Source: Tillandsia leiboldiana
Lineage: Eukaryota > Streptophyta > Magnoliopsida > Poales > Bromeliaceae
Direction of reading: 5' to 3'
Assembly (NCBI GenBank): GCA_029204045.2
Contig: CM055076.1
Location: 8,994,346-9,058,345, forward strand
DNA length: 64,000 bases
Shown: in pieces, positions 42,864 to 55,251 of the stretch
How the letters are laid out: every line of letters begins with the position of its first letter
Numbering within the stretch: position 1 is the first letter of the stretch
Program-made: the position numbers and the translations under genes
The notes under the pieces: model-generated
Seen by the model: the letters and a program-made list of their open reading frames with translations, nothing else
Told to the model about the DNA's origin: nothing
The model's database searches: none

Positions 42864-45862
42864 TTATTTCAAAGAAAGCATTCCAATTACTTTACGCAAA
42901 TGAATAAAACGTTTTTGATCCAAAGGTTTTGTCAAAATATCGGCTAATTGATCTTCAGTTGAAACATAAGAAATTTGTAAAGTACTTGATTCAACTAGCT
43001 CTCTAAGAAAATGATATCTAAGTTCAATGTGTTTTGTTCTCGAGTGCAACACTGGGTTTTTAGAAATATTTATGGCACTAGTGTTGTCACAAAGTATTGT
43101 TATCGAAGTCGCAGGAATGCGAAAGTCGCTCAACACACTTCTCATCCAAATCAATTGAGTTGAACAACTTCCCGCTGAAATGTATTCCGCCTCGGCAGTA
43201 GAGAGAGCAATGCAGTTTTTCTTTTTACTATGCCATGCAACAAGACAATGGCCAAGGTAAAAACATGCACCACTCGTGCTCTTCCGATCATCCACTGATC
43301 CAGCCCAATCGGTATCCGAATATCCTATAATATCGAGAGATGTGCCCATAGGATACCAAATTCTGAAATTTAACGTACCTTTGATGTACCGAATGATCCT
43401 TTTCACCGCTTTCAGGTGAATTTCCTTCGATGCTGATTGATATCTCGCGCAAATCCCAACACTGAAAGAAATATCCGGGCGACTAGCCGTACGGTAGAGT
43501 AGACTTCCAATCATGCTTCGATAAAGCTTCTCGTCTGCACTTTCTCCATAAGATTCACTTCCTAATCCCTTATTGCTAGTTCCCATAGAAGTCGGAAAGT
43601 CTTTAGAATTCTCCAATCCGAATTTCTTGACCAACTCCTTCGCATACTTGGATTGACATAAATGAATGCCATCTTCACTTTGCTTAACTTGCAATCCAAG
43701 AAAATACATAAGCTCGCCCATCATGGACATCTCAAATTCGCTTTCCATCGTTTCAGTGAATTTTGAAGCATCGTTATTCCTTGTAGCTCCAAACACGATG
43801 TCATCCACATATATTTGTGCTACAATGAAGTTGTCTTGAAAGTGCTTCACAAATAATGTCCGATCGGCTCCCCATCGAGTATAGCCCTTTTCCAAAAGGT
43901 GCTTTGTCAATCTTTCGTACCATGCTCACGGTGCTTGTTTTAAATCGCAAAGAGCCTTTTCAATCGAAAAACATGGTTAGGTAGTTTATGATCAATGAAA
44001 CCTTTCGATTGAGCAACATAAACTTCCTCATTTAGAAAACCATTTAAAAATGCTCTCTTAACGTCCATTTGAAAAAGTTTTATTTTAAAATGACAAGTAA
44101 TTGCAAAAAGAATACGAATGGACTCGAGACGAGCTACCGGGGCTAAAGTCTCATCAAAGTCTATGCCTTCGACTTGTGAATAGCCCTGAGCAACTAAAGG
44201 TGCTTTGTTTCGAACAACGGTACAATCTTCATTTTTCTTGTTCTTGAAAATCCATTTTATATCGATTATATTTTGTTGCCTCGGGGGCTTCGTTAATTCC
44301 CAGACTTTGTTCCTTTCAAATTGATTGAGCTCTTCTTGCATTGCTTCAATCCAATAGTCATCTTGAAGAGCTTCATCAATATTCTTTGGTTCGACCATGG
44401 AGACATAACATGCAACTCCACAAACCAATTGTCTCCGAGTTCTAACACCTTCTTGAGGATCTCCAATGATGTTCGATTCCGGGTGGTCCTTGGAGATTCG
44501 AAGCGTTTGAGGTAACGGAGTACTCGGGAGAATTCGTGATGATTCCTGCACATTAGATGAACTAGAAGAACCATGAGATGCATCAACATTTTTAGAAGAA
44601 TTATCATGCAAAGATGCAATATCATTAGCAAGAGATTCATCATCAATAGACATATCAGGAGTAGATTTATCAGAAGAAAAATGAAAAGCTTCATCTACTT
44701 TAACATTGAAAGATTCTATCATCGCTTTAGATTCAAGGTTAAATACCCGATATGCTCTACTGTTTGTAGAATAACCCATAAAAATTCCTTCACCACTTCG
44801 AGAGTCGAATTTTCTAAGATTTTCTCAATCGCGTAAAATGTAACAGCGACTCCCAAAGATACGAAAATATTTTATATTTGGTTTTCTACATAACCAAAGT
44901 TCATAGTGGGTATTCAAAGTACCCGGGCACAAATAGATGCGATTGATCACATAGACCGCGGTGTTAACTGCTTCAGCCCAAAAATGTGACGGGAGTTCCC
45001 GGCTATGAAACATAACACATGCCACCTCCTAAACAACTCTATTTTTGCACTCGACTACACCGCTCTGTTGCGGTGTATAAGGTGCAGAGAATTCATGTTT
45101 TATGCCGTTTGAAGTGTAAAAATCAATAAATTTAGAATTGATGAATTCTCCACCTCTATCACTCCGGACACGAACGATATTTTCATTCTTCTCAATCATA
45201 ATACGATGACAAATCTCATGAAAAGAATCAAAAGTATCTGTTTTCTCTTTTAAAAATGCTACCCATGAATATCTAGAGAAATCATCAACCAAAAGAAAAA
45301 TATACCATTTTCCACCCAAACTAGGTTGATGAGTTGGCCCCATTAAATCCATATGCAATAATTCTAATGGTCGTTTTTTTCCTACATGGTTCAAATTTTT
45401 GTGAGTGGATCTAGTTTGTTTTCCCTTTTGACAACCACCACACACAAGGTTTTCTTTGAAATTCAATTTAGGAACACCTCTAACTATATCTTTGTTAGAT
45501 ATTCTAGATAGTTCCTTAAAATTTAAGTGACCTAGTCTTTCATGCCAAAGTGTTTCATTATCAAGTGACACTAGGTTACAATGTTCAGAAAATTTATTAG
45601 AAACTAATAGCAGTTATTTTGATATCTAAACCCTTTCAAAAAGAATGAATGGTTTTTGTCAGTTACAATACATTCAACAGAAGACAAATTAACTGGGAAA
45701 CCATTATCACACAATTGACTAATGCTTATGAGGTTAGTCTTAAGGCCTTCAACAAATAAAATATTGTTCAAAATCGGGCCATCTGGAATAGCAATTGTTC
45801 CTTTGCCAACTATTTTTGAAGATCGTCCATCTCCGAAAACTACAAGTCCTTCGGAGGTTTTC
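42864..45862 (-). pseudogene. Sirevirus integrase, reverse transcriptase and RNase H
   Basis: In element order: end of the protease domain (45862-45600), GAG-pre-integrase zinc motif (HERLGHLN, CGGCQKGK), and integrase core with Asp in LHMDLMGP, Asp in RSDRGGEF and Glu in VVECKNR. Then come RT with QMDVKRAFLNG and YVDDIVFG, and copia RNase H with STAEAEYIS and CDNTSAI, ending LADILTKPLD. Lesions: TAG at 45026-45028, TGA near 44823, a one-base loss plus TGA near 43925-43960. The order integrase before RT marks Ty1/copia. Confidence 0.92.
45858..45862. repeat. Target-site duplication TTTTC (left)
   Basis: TTTTC before LTR start TGTCACGCC; the partner is at 53073-53077. It splits the Sirevirus protease region. 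Confidence 0.9.
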
Positions 45863-48800
45863 TGTCACGCCCCGGGGTCGAAACTGCGACCCGGGCTCGC
45901 CAACAGATCCGCCACCTATGCCAAACCCCGCATAGTCGAAGCGTCCTACCTGCAAGAAAAGTACTACAGCTAACAGATATCAGAGATATAAATGAAAATC
46001 TGTTGTATAACTAAAATCAACCACTGTACAACTGGAAATAAGTACAATAATGTCCATCTCCCTAAATAATAATAATACAATATCCTCAGATACACAATTC
46101 AGAACTCAACAGGGAGATATCTCCAATAAATACATCAGTGTACAGGCTCTCAATACATATCATGTCCTCACTACCTCAGTCTCTCAAAAGAGGAAAAATA
46201 AAATAGCTAATCTACCGAAGCTCTCCTCTGAAGGCGTACCGCTACTCTCCAACGACAGGTGGGGATCTAGCACGCGACTCCCTCGCCTCGATCAACAACC
46301 GCAGAATCAGCAACACCCGCTAAGACTCTGCAAAACCAAGGAGAGAAAAGAAAGGGAGGGGGAAAACCCCCAACGGGTGTGAGAACTACACCAAAAAGGG
46401 AGTTCTCAGTGGGTACCGCCACCAGGCCCGACGATCTGCCCACTAAGTCCACTAAAGGCATAAGATAACCAAAGTAGTAAAGACTAAAAAAAGAAAGTTG
46501 AAGACTCTCAACAGCTACCATGCCTCAATCTAAATGCTCGAAGGGGAAAACTATGATAAAGATGTACAACACTCGCACACGAGGTGCTCAATCGACCCAA
46601 TCGAGTTGACTGCCACATCGGGTCCAGTCAAACCTGCGCCCACCTACAACCACCTCCCGCTGACAGACAGGAATTACGTAGGGCGTCTAAACGGACTAAC
46701 TCGCTATCGAGTAGTGGCTCATGCAGGCTATAGTCGGAATCCACGCGCTCTCTCAGAACGAATAGCCTCAAGATCACCAAACCTCTCGCACAACGGTCGA
46801 CTAACCCGCAACAACCTCGGGACCACCGTCAATCCCCAAACGGTTCCCAACAACACTAGCACTGGTCTAAACACAGCTACTAGACTCCACTCAGTCCCCC
46901 CTGACACGAGTGCAAAAAATAAATTAAATGCCTGTAATAAACCCAATCTATTGCCACTAGTAAAACTGGTACTACCTGCTGTGCCTGCCTGTATCGGGTA
47001 TGCTGGCCGACGCATAACACCGATGAAAAGGAGTCTCAAGGACTCAAAGCCTGTCTGTAACACACTCTGGAGTGGGACTCGAGGGGAGCGACCCACACGA
47101 GTAAAGTATCTCAGTGATAAGTATAATAGTAATATAAATCAGCAGGACTGGATCATGACTCTGATCAAAGTGGGAAAACTCAACCACTAAAGAAAGCCTC
47201 GGTCCTCAATCAGATGCAAAAGTACTCAAATAGTGGAAAACTCTGTCCACTAGAGAAATCTGATACCCAATCTGATGCATAAATAAATATCCGGTCAACC
47301 GTCCAATATCCGCGGTTGCCGCAATACCCTGCCGTCTATAATCAAGTCCTATAACCGACCTCTGGTCAACCGCCCAAAGTCCGCGGTCATCGCAAAACCC
47401 TGCCAGCCTCAATCCAGCACAACCCATCCCTGACACCAATGTCCCGGCTACACTACCCCAGACCCCTGCTCGCACCCGAGCACACAGACCGCCTGACTAA
47501 CAGAGAAGGAGAAAAGGATAACATGGTTTCTCCTAAGTCAAGTTCCAAAAAGTAGTGTAGCAGTAAAAAGTGGCCTATCTATATGTCCATACAAGCATGG
47601 ATTGTCCTCAAGAAAAGATAGAAGAAAGTAAACCACATGCCAAAATCATCAATGCCTACACCTGTCCATAATCCTCAATCCATAACAACTCTTCAGAGTA
47701 AAATCCGCACATAGCTATATAATCCTGCCCCATCGCATGAACCAATCGCATAAACGGCTATGTGCTAACATGGCATGCTACATAATCACATAGGGTAACA
47801 TTATCCTAGATAAGCTCACACTAACCATCAACATAGATATTATTCTTGCAATTAATCATACAATTATCATTATCAAGCTTACCTACCTCTCAATTATATG
47901 CCTTGTACCCTAGACATCCATGCATCCTAACATACAGAATTAGAGAACCGTCCACCGGTTCTGGAAACAAAGCACCCACCTGAAGCTCTTTCTGCAGGCT
48001 AAGCCGAAGTCGGTGAAGAGTGTGACCACCTGCTAACAAAATCCACTGAACCCGCATCCTCGATACATGTCGCGCAAGTCTCGACTCCAAACAACATCAC
48101 GCCAACCATGCAACACCACAACGAACAACATCACGATACAAACTATACCCCAACAAACACACAGATAAACACACAAGTAGCCACGTACATGCTGTCCCAG
48201 AATTCAGTCCCAAAGATGCCCGGTTTTTACCTACGAGATGGAGACCAAAATTCCCCAAAAAATTTCCGTTGCGATCCTCGCGTCGAGACGATCGAAATGA
48301 GTACTCGCACGCCCAAATCCGATACCTGTGGGCCGAGTTACAAAATCAACAAGATAACCATCCCAAAATTCCCAAGAACAAAATCTGTAGCACTAAACTC
48401 TGGAAAATGGGATTTTTCAACTTCAGGTCTACCTCCAAAAATTCCAGAAAAAATTCGAGGACATTCCTTGTGATGTGTAGATGCAAAATGACTATTGGCA
48501 CGTCTCAATCCGATGCTTGAGCGCAAAGTTATCGCCGAAACACTGTGGCGCTGTACAAAACTCCGCCCAAGAAAATGGGTCAAAAGAAAGCTCAGAAAAC
48601 TCCAAGATACACTCGAAATGAGGGGAAGCTCAAATCACGGAGATCGTAGCCCTACCTATCGTGAAGCCAACGGCGCAAAAATCGACAAAAACGGTGGTCG
48701 GAGTAAGCCGGGGGAGTCCTCGCACCCAAACCGCGACGAAGGAGACCACAAATGAACGAGCGTCGCGCCGCGCCGTAAAAATGAGAACCTCAAAATCCGT

Positions 48801-49091
48801 GCCTCCCAAAAATACAGGGAATCCTCCACAAGGTGCAGCACACAAGGGGGAAGAGGTTTGCTGAAGAACACTTAGAGAGAAAACACCCAGAAAAGTCCCA
48901 AATCGCAGCTCAAATCCCTTTTTATAGGCCAAAGGAACAAACCCAAAAATCCCCCCTGGGTCCTCGGATTCGGGCGCCCGGAACATTCGGGCGCCGAATC
49001 CGAGCCCGCAAGCCCGCAAAAGAGAGCGCCCGGATTGCTCCCGTGCTGCCACGTCCACCCCGAACAGCGGACACCAAAACCCGCCGCTCAC

Positions 49092-52000
49092 GGTCACGCC
49101 CCGGGTGTAAACCAGAACCCGGGCTCGTCCACAGATCCGCCGTGCACACGGAATTTCCCGTGTACACGAAGCGCTGGTAACCTGCTCAGATATGAAGATA
49201 TAATAAAGGAGCATAAAACAGAGCTAAACTAAAACTAGTACATCTCAGAAGAATACTGGAAAGTAAAGTACAACATAATTCTCAAAAAATATACATGTGT
49301 CTCTCCCAGCTCACAAAAAAAACATCCAGCTGGCCGAAGCCAGACCCAAAATAAAAGGAAGTACAACAGTCTGAGTGTACCGGGGATACATCCAAATCTA
49401 TCAAACTCAGGATCAGGGGAAAACAGCTAGCTAGTCAACGATCCTCTTACCTCGGTCCAGGGAAGAGGGTCCCGCAACTCCCGCAGAGGACTCTGCAAAA
49501 CAAAGGGGAAAAGAAGAGGGAAAAAGAGTGAGGGTGAGAACTACTATAAAGACAGTAGCCTCCCCTAGTGGGTAAACCTCAACTCGAACCTGCCCACTAG
49601 GACTACCAGAGGCGAAAAGAATAAAAGTGGTAAACTGAAAATAAAACTACTGATAAAAGCTACCACTAGTATGCCTCTACATACCCAGCTAAAAGATAGC
49701 TACATATATACATCAGAATAACAAAGCCTGCCTGACCAAACCAATCTATACCCCAGTAAACCCTGGTACTGCCTGCGATGCCTGCCAAATCGGGTATGCC
49801 AGCCTACGCATAACACCGATAGGGGATAGGAGTCTCAAGGACTCAAGTCTGCATAACGCGCACTCCGGAGTGGCACTCGAGCGACCCACACGAGTAAAAT
49901 GCCTGAGTAAAAAGTCCGCAGGACTGGATCATGACACTGATCTAAATGGAAATAACCATCCACTAAAAGAAACCCAAATCCTCTCCCCGATCTGATGCAA
50001 TAACAACTGTCCGGTCAACCGCCCAAAATCCGCGGTTGCCGCAACACCCTGCCATCACAGCCTGCCCGTCCTGAATCCCAAGTATCTGACTACACTATCC
50101 CAGCCCCTGCTCTAACCTGAGCATGACATCCCCTATGTCAAGATAACTGGAGAAAATGAAATCATGGTTTCTCCTAAGTCAATTCCAGCATGATAGTTCA
50201 GCAGAAAAAGGTGGCCTAACTAGATGACCATTCAAGCATGCAAAAGTCCTTTACTAAGCAAGATAATTTTAATATTCCAATCCTTACATTATGCCTTGGG
50301 TAAAAATATCCAAAATATTAACCTGCCATAAGCTGATTTAGACACATGCCTAAGTCCTTCAATAAACATTAAGTATGAAACAGATTTAGCCGGTTATTAC
50401 CATTTATTAGTGTCTAGTCCTCTAAAGATGCAAGTATCAATCGTGAGTCCTTTTCCTTTCATTAAGCATACTATGTTCATTTTTACTAGTATGTTGGCCA
50501 TATTACAAAATACAAGCTCCAATATGCCTAGTGGGTTGTCCAAAATAAGAGGTTAACAACGGTACCCACCTCGAGCGCTAAAATCCTATCCCAAATGCGA
50601 AAACCCGCGCTCGCACCAAAACTCACCGCAATGCTGTGCCAAACCTCCAAGAAGAACATACATAATTTTAGTCCTTCAAACATCACAAAATCTGTCCCAA
50701 AATTACCGATCCAAAGATCTCAGATTTTCACCTGCGAAGGGTGCTCAGAAAATTCTAATAAAAATACCGTCGCGTTCCTTGCGACGAACCCGTCGAAACG
50801 AGTACCTGCACATTCAAAACCGAGCTTCCTTCGTTGAGATACAAATTCGGCAAGGGGAACACCCCAAACAAAACTGTGCAGAATTTCTGTACCAAAAAGT
50901 TACAGAGAAAGGAGATTTCCACCTTCGAAAAATATTCAGAAAAATCTGAGAAAATTCCAGGAGATTCCTCGCGAGATATATATGTGAAATGCCTTTTGAA
51001 TCGCCTCAATCCGTCGCCTGAGCGCGAAGTTATAGCCAAATCAAACAGGTGCTGTCCAAAACTCCGCGAGGAAAAATGGGTCACAAAGAAGCTCGGGAAA
51101 ACTCAAAATCCACAAGAAAACCAGGGGCAACTCAAAATATCAAAAATGAAGCCCTACCTGTCGAGAGTCCAACGGCGCAAAAATCACCCGAATCGGAGGT
51201 CGGGGTGAGCCGGGGGAGCCTAAACACTGTGAAGGGACGAAACGGGTCGTTGAAGAACGAGTGTTGCGCCGCACCGGAAAATGACCAACCTCGAAAAACG
51301 TGCTCCTAAAAATCTCAGGAGTGAGCAACAAGAAGGGTTTCAGGTAGAGGAAAATTTTTCATTAAGGGTTCACTGTGGAAATCCTCACAGAAAGTGAGCA
51401 AAAGGGCCCCCCAAAAGGCCTTTATATAGGCTGCCAACACCCCCACCTTTTTGTCGGATTCGGGCGCCACTTTCGGGCGCCCGAATCCTCAAAGCAGGTC
51501 GGACGGGGGGCCGTCCGACCGCCCGAAAATCCCTGGAGCGGCCACGTGTCCCCCGCACAGCAAACAGCCGTGCGGGGCAACTGGCCGCCCGCCACGTGGC
51601 CCGGGTGCGCTGGAGGCGGTGCATGCACCCCTCCGCTGGCCGGCCGACACGTGGCCCGCACTCGAGTGCGGGCCATGTGCGGCCGACCAGCCGCACTGTG
51701 GCCCTGCACCGGCTCGCGCCCCGAGGCGCCGCCTCGGGCACGCGTGGACCGAGTCCAGGTGGACCACCCAACCAGCCGGTGACGCGTGTCGTGCGCCCGG
51801 TCCACGAGCCCCGCGCCAACCTCCCTGGACCGCGCCCCACACGCCCGCCAGTCCGCGCCTGCCACGTGGCCCGCCGCGCGGTCCATGCACCGCCGCGCCC
51901 TTTCCCGTGGACCGAGCGACGTGGGCCGCCCAATGGTGAGCTGCCACGTGGCATAGGCCGGTCCACGAAGCACCCACATGCACCAAAAATCCCCCGAAAC

Positions 52001-52250
52001 TTCCGGAAACCCGTTTTTGGTCATCCGGACTCCAAATTCGACAAATAAATAGTCGTTTTCAAGCGTTTTTCCGCGCTGAATCCAAATCCGAACTCCGCTT
52101 GGCCCAATTCCTTTTCTAAAATTCGGCAAACACCGCCGAAGACCAAATCAGCTCAAATACCACACAGGGTCCATCTGTGGCACCCCTTTGATGCACCATG
52201 GGCCAGACACACCAACACTAGGTGTTCTACACAGTGGATTCAATGGAAAA
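49092..52250 (-). mobile_element. Diverged LTR copy nested inside the previous solo LTR
   Basis: A second LTR end-like start (GGTCACGCCCCGGG) at 49092 is followed by a full R-U5-U3 order: shared blocks, inverted TATA at 51421-51430, one perfect ERSE at 51930-51948 and one with CCAGT at 51848-51866, and a U3-start-like block at 51990-52100. The sequence differs clearly from the outer copy, so it is another subfamily. The right end is not exact and I see no clean target-site duplication. Confidence 0.6.
51930..51948 (+). promoter_or_regulatory. ERSE element in the nested LTR
   Basis: Perfect CCAAT-N9-CCACG, about 500 bp from the inverted TATA box at 51421-51430. Confidence 0.65.
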
Positions 52251-53072
52251 CTGAACGGGAAAAAACCAGAACACTACACACCGTGCCGCGTGGCCCACGC
52301 GGAGGTCGACACGTGCGGCGCACGCGCGGGAACCGCGCGTCAACGCGCCTGACGCGCGCCCACGTGCGCCTGCGCGCGCCGCCTGCGCCCCCTGCCAGGC
52401 ACGCAGCCCGAGGTGCCCCGGTGCGCCATGGTGGACCCCGCCTACCTGAGCCAGCCAACTAGAAGACAACACGTGTCCCGCCTGGTCCATGCACCGCCCA
52501 GCGCCACTCCGTGAACCGCGCCCACTAAACCGACCCTACCGCACGCCGCCACGTGTCCAACGCGCTCCCGTGCACCGCGCGCCTGCCCGCGCGCCCGCGC
52601 ACCTGCCCCCGCGCTGCCCGCGCCCGCGGGCTGCCCGCGGCCGCTCCGCCGCATGCCCGAGCCCGTCCGCCGCTGCCCGCCGGCCGCCGGAACAGTGCCA
52701 CGCGCCTTGAAAACCGTGTTTTCGCATCCGGGCTCCGAAAAATACAAATGAATAGTCCATTTTCACCGTTTTCGCGAGCTGAATCCAAATCCGCTGTCCG
52801 ATTTGCCAAATTCTAAATCCAAAATTCGCCGAATGCATCCAGACAAGTGTTTTTACCCAAAATTTCACGCTGAGTCCAATTTTGATATCTGTTCCGCGCG
52901 AGAACACTTCTAAACACTCAACGGGGTCCTCCGATCACTCACGTGATCCATTTTAAGCCTGAAGTCCAACACTTGTGTCCAAATTGTGCACAATCACCAC
53001 CGACACACCACGTAGGCCTCCAGAAGCCACCCAACGTACTGCAACAGCTCTGCGGAGATCCAAGTCATCACA

Positions 53073-53077
53073 TTTTC
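53073..53077. repeat. Target-site duplication TTTTC (right)
   Basis: Partner of 45858-45862. Confidence 0.9.
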
Positions 53078-55218
53078 TCTAAAGACTGAAAATAGTTTTT
53101 ATCACCAGTCATGTGACGGGAACATCCACTATCAAGATACCAAGACGAATTGTCATATGCATGTAGTGATGTATGAATGACAAGACAAGGGAAGAGTTCA
53201 CCTTTGCGCACCCAAACCTTACGAGTTTTGGAATACGTCGGCAATGATCGTGACGGTGATCTCTTTGGTGAACGCGTCTTGTACATTTGATCAGTTTTCT
53301 TTGGAATCCATGATGACGTCGTCTTGTGGGGTGTACTAACAAAGTTCTTCACCTTTGGATGGTTCTTGCGAAATTTTTGGTGGACGAACTTGTTGGTAGT
53401 TATTGCAAGTCTTGCTTGATTTGTCCGCTTGGCTTCAAACTTGCAATTTCGTCTTATGTGCCCTGCAAAACTACAACGATAACATACCTTGGAAAGATTT
53501 GATCTTGACCGAATTGAGGTAGACTTGTTAACGTTGGATGCCTTGATTTTCGTCGAAGGAGGAGCAACCGACTGAGGCACAAAAACTGTTCCACTCGAAC
53601 TCGGATCTTTGCCTGTTCGATCAAATCCAAGACCCAAGCGATTCGTTTGACCAAGACCAAGCAACCTGTCCAACTTACTCCTTCCAGAAGAGAATCGCTT
53701 CAAATCTTCCTTAAGTTGGAATATGGTCTTTGTCATCTCTAATTTTTCTTGTTGAGCCTTGGAGTGGAGCTTCAAGAAGTAATTAGCTTTATCCACCAAT
53801 TTGATATGTTCCTTCTCGAAATGCTCGTTCTTCTTTTGAAGAAAAACATTTATTTTGACCAAACTATCCCTTTTCTCTTCAAGAGCGTTTGAGAGAGAAG
53901 TTGCCTTTTTAGCTTGTTCTTCAAGATCCCACGACCTTCGTCTCAAACTCTTGTTATGCTTTGCCAATTTCTTTGAATCCTTTAATAATTTATGATAGGC
54001 AAAAGCAAAGTCTTCACCTTCGGAATCGCTCGGTTCATCATCCGTTGCAGTTTTTTCATTCAAGGAGGAGATGGATAATGAACTAGAGGAGGTCGCTGAA
54101 AAACACACGAAAGGTGAAGTTGTGGACACCGTGAATGCTGTGGCGTTGTTATCCTCATCACTGGAAGATGACTCATCAGAAGAGGAAGTGTCATCCCATG
54201 TGACGGCTTGCATAGCCTTCTTCTTTGACGGATTCTTGTTGGGACACTCCGTTGAGATATGGCCATAACCTCGGCATTTGAAGCACTGGATTCGTCCCTC
54301 GGTGTTCTTCTTGTCCTTTGAAGAACCCTCTTACTTTCTTGATTTAAAGCTTGAATTTCCTTTGCCTTTCTTGGACTTAACGAAGGATGATGGTTTGCTT
54401 GAATTTTCCCTTCGAAAGCTTCGGCGAAATTTCCTTGTCAAGAATGCAATTTGTTTCTCAAAATCCTCCATAGATAGATTATCATCAACGTCTGAGGAGG
54501 ATGAATCCACGTCTTCTTCTTTTGTTGATTTCAATGCAAAACCTGAAGACTTAGAAGAAGAAGAAGGCTTTCCAGAAGAATAGTTAGCAGGAAAAGTTAT
54601 TTCATAAGTTTGAAGTGCACCAACTAATTCTTCTACCTTGATTTCGTCCGGGTGTTTTACTGTTTCAATGGCTGCGACCTTAGGGCGAAATCTTTTAGAA
54701 AGAGTTCTCAAAATCTTTCTTACAACTTTAGATCCTAGAATTTTCTCTCCCAAGTTAGCACATGTATTAACGATGTCTTGCAATCGTGTATAATAATCTG
54801 TGAACGATTTATTTTCTGCCATATGAATAGAGTCAAACTTGCTCGTAAGCATTTGCAATTTTTGAATCTTCACTAAACTTGTACCCTCATGTGTAACTTG
54901 TAGAGAATCCCAGATTTCTTTCACGGTCTCACATGCCGAGACACGAGAGAACTCGGTTTGTTACAAGACATTAAATAAAACGTTAATTCCCTTGCCGTTG
55001 TAAGAAGAAGCATCAATTTCTTTCTTAGTCCATTTCGACCTAGGTTTGATTGTGACATCATCGACAATAATCTCAGTAGGATTTGACCATCCAAACTCAA
55101 TTGATTGCCAAATCCGTTCATCGATGGAAATCAAGAACGCTCGCATGCGTACTTTCCAGTAGGCATAATTTGTTCCATCGAAGAACGGTGGTTTATTGAT
55201 GTTTCCACCTTCAACCAT
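53078..55218 (-). pseudogene. Sirevirus gag and start of protease
   Basis: Starts at 55218 (MVEGGNINKPPFFDGTNYAY), the usual copia gag start. It runs in one frame with TAA at 54958-54960 and TAA at 54331-54333. The gag core is at 55100-54600. Two CCHC knuckles are present: CFKCRGYGHISTEC near 54265 and CYRCSFAGHIRRNC near 53465, separated by a long coiled coil (54000-53700). The protease motif WYLDSGCSRHMTG lies at about 53100, just before the TTTTC insertion. A long C-terminal gag with a coiled coil fits Sireviruses. Confidence 0.9.
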
Positions 55219-55237
55219 TGTTTACAACCCTATTCCC

Positions 55238-55249
55238 GCTCTGATACCA
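55238..55249 (-). promoter_or_regulatory. Sirevirus primer-binding site
   Basis: TGGTATCAGAGC on the minus strand, two bases after the 5' LTR end; initiator tRNA-Met type. Confidence 0.92.
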
Positions 55250-55251
55250 CT

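Larger units (their letters stand above)
45863..53072 (-). mobile_element. Solo LTR of the 4-kb-LTR family inside the Sirevirus, itself split
   Basis: Starts TGTCACGCCCCGGGG and ends AGTCATCACA (inverted LTR start), flanked by TTTTC. The outer copy appears to be 45863-49091 plus about 52250-53072 (about 4.05 kb together). Its inverted TATA box at about 48919-48926 then lies about 990 bp from the LTR start, as in the other copies. No internal region is present. Confidence 0.8.

Noticed and set aside
48630..49214. 194-aa minus-strand ORF
   Set aside because: It lies within LTR sequence and spans the junction to the nested LTR at 49092.
45863..53072. A complete element with two LTRs facing each other without internal DNA
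   Set aside because: The U3 length and TATA distances fit better with one solo LTR interrupted by another LTR copy than with a two-LTR element.
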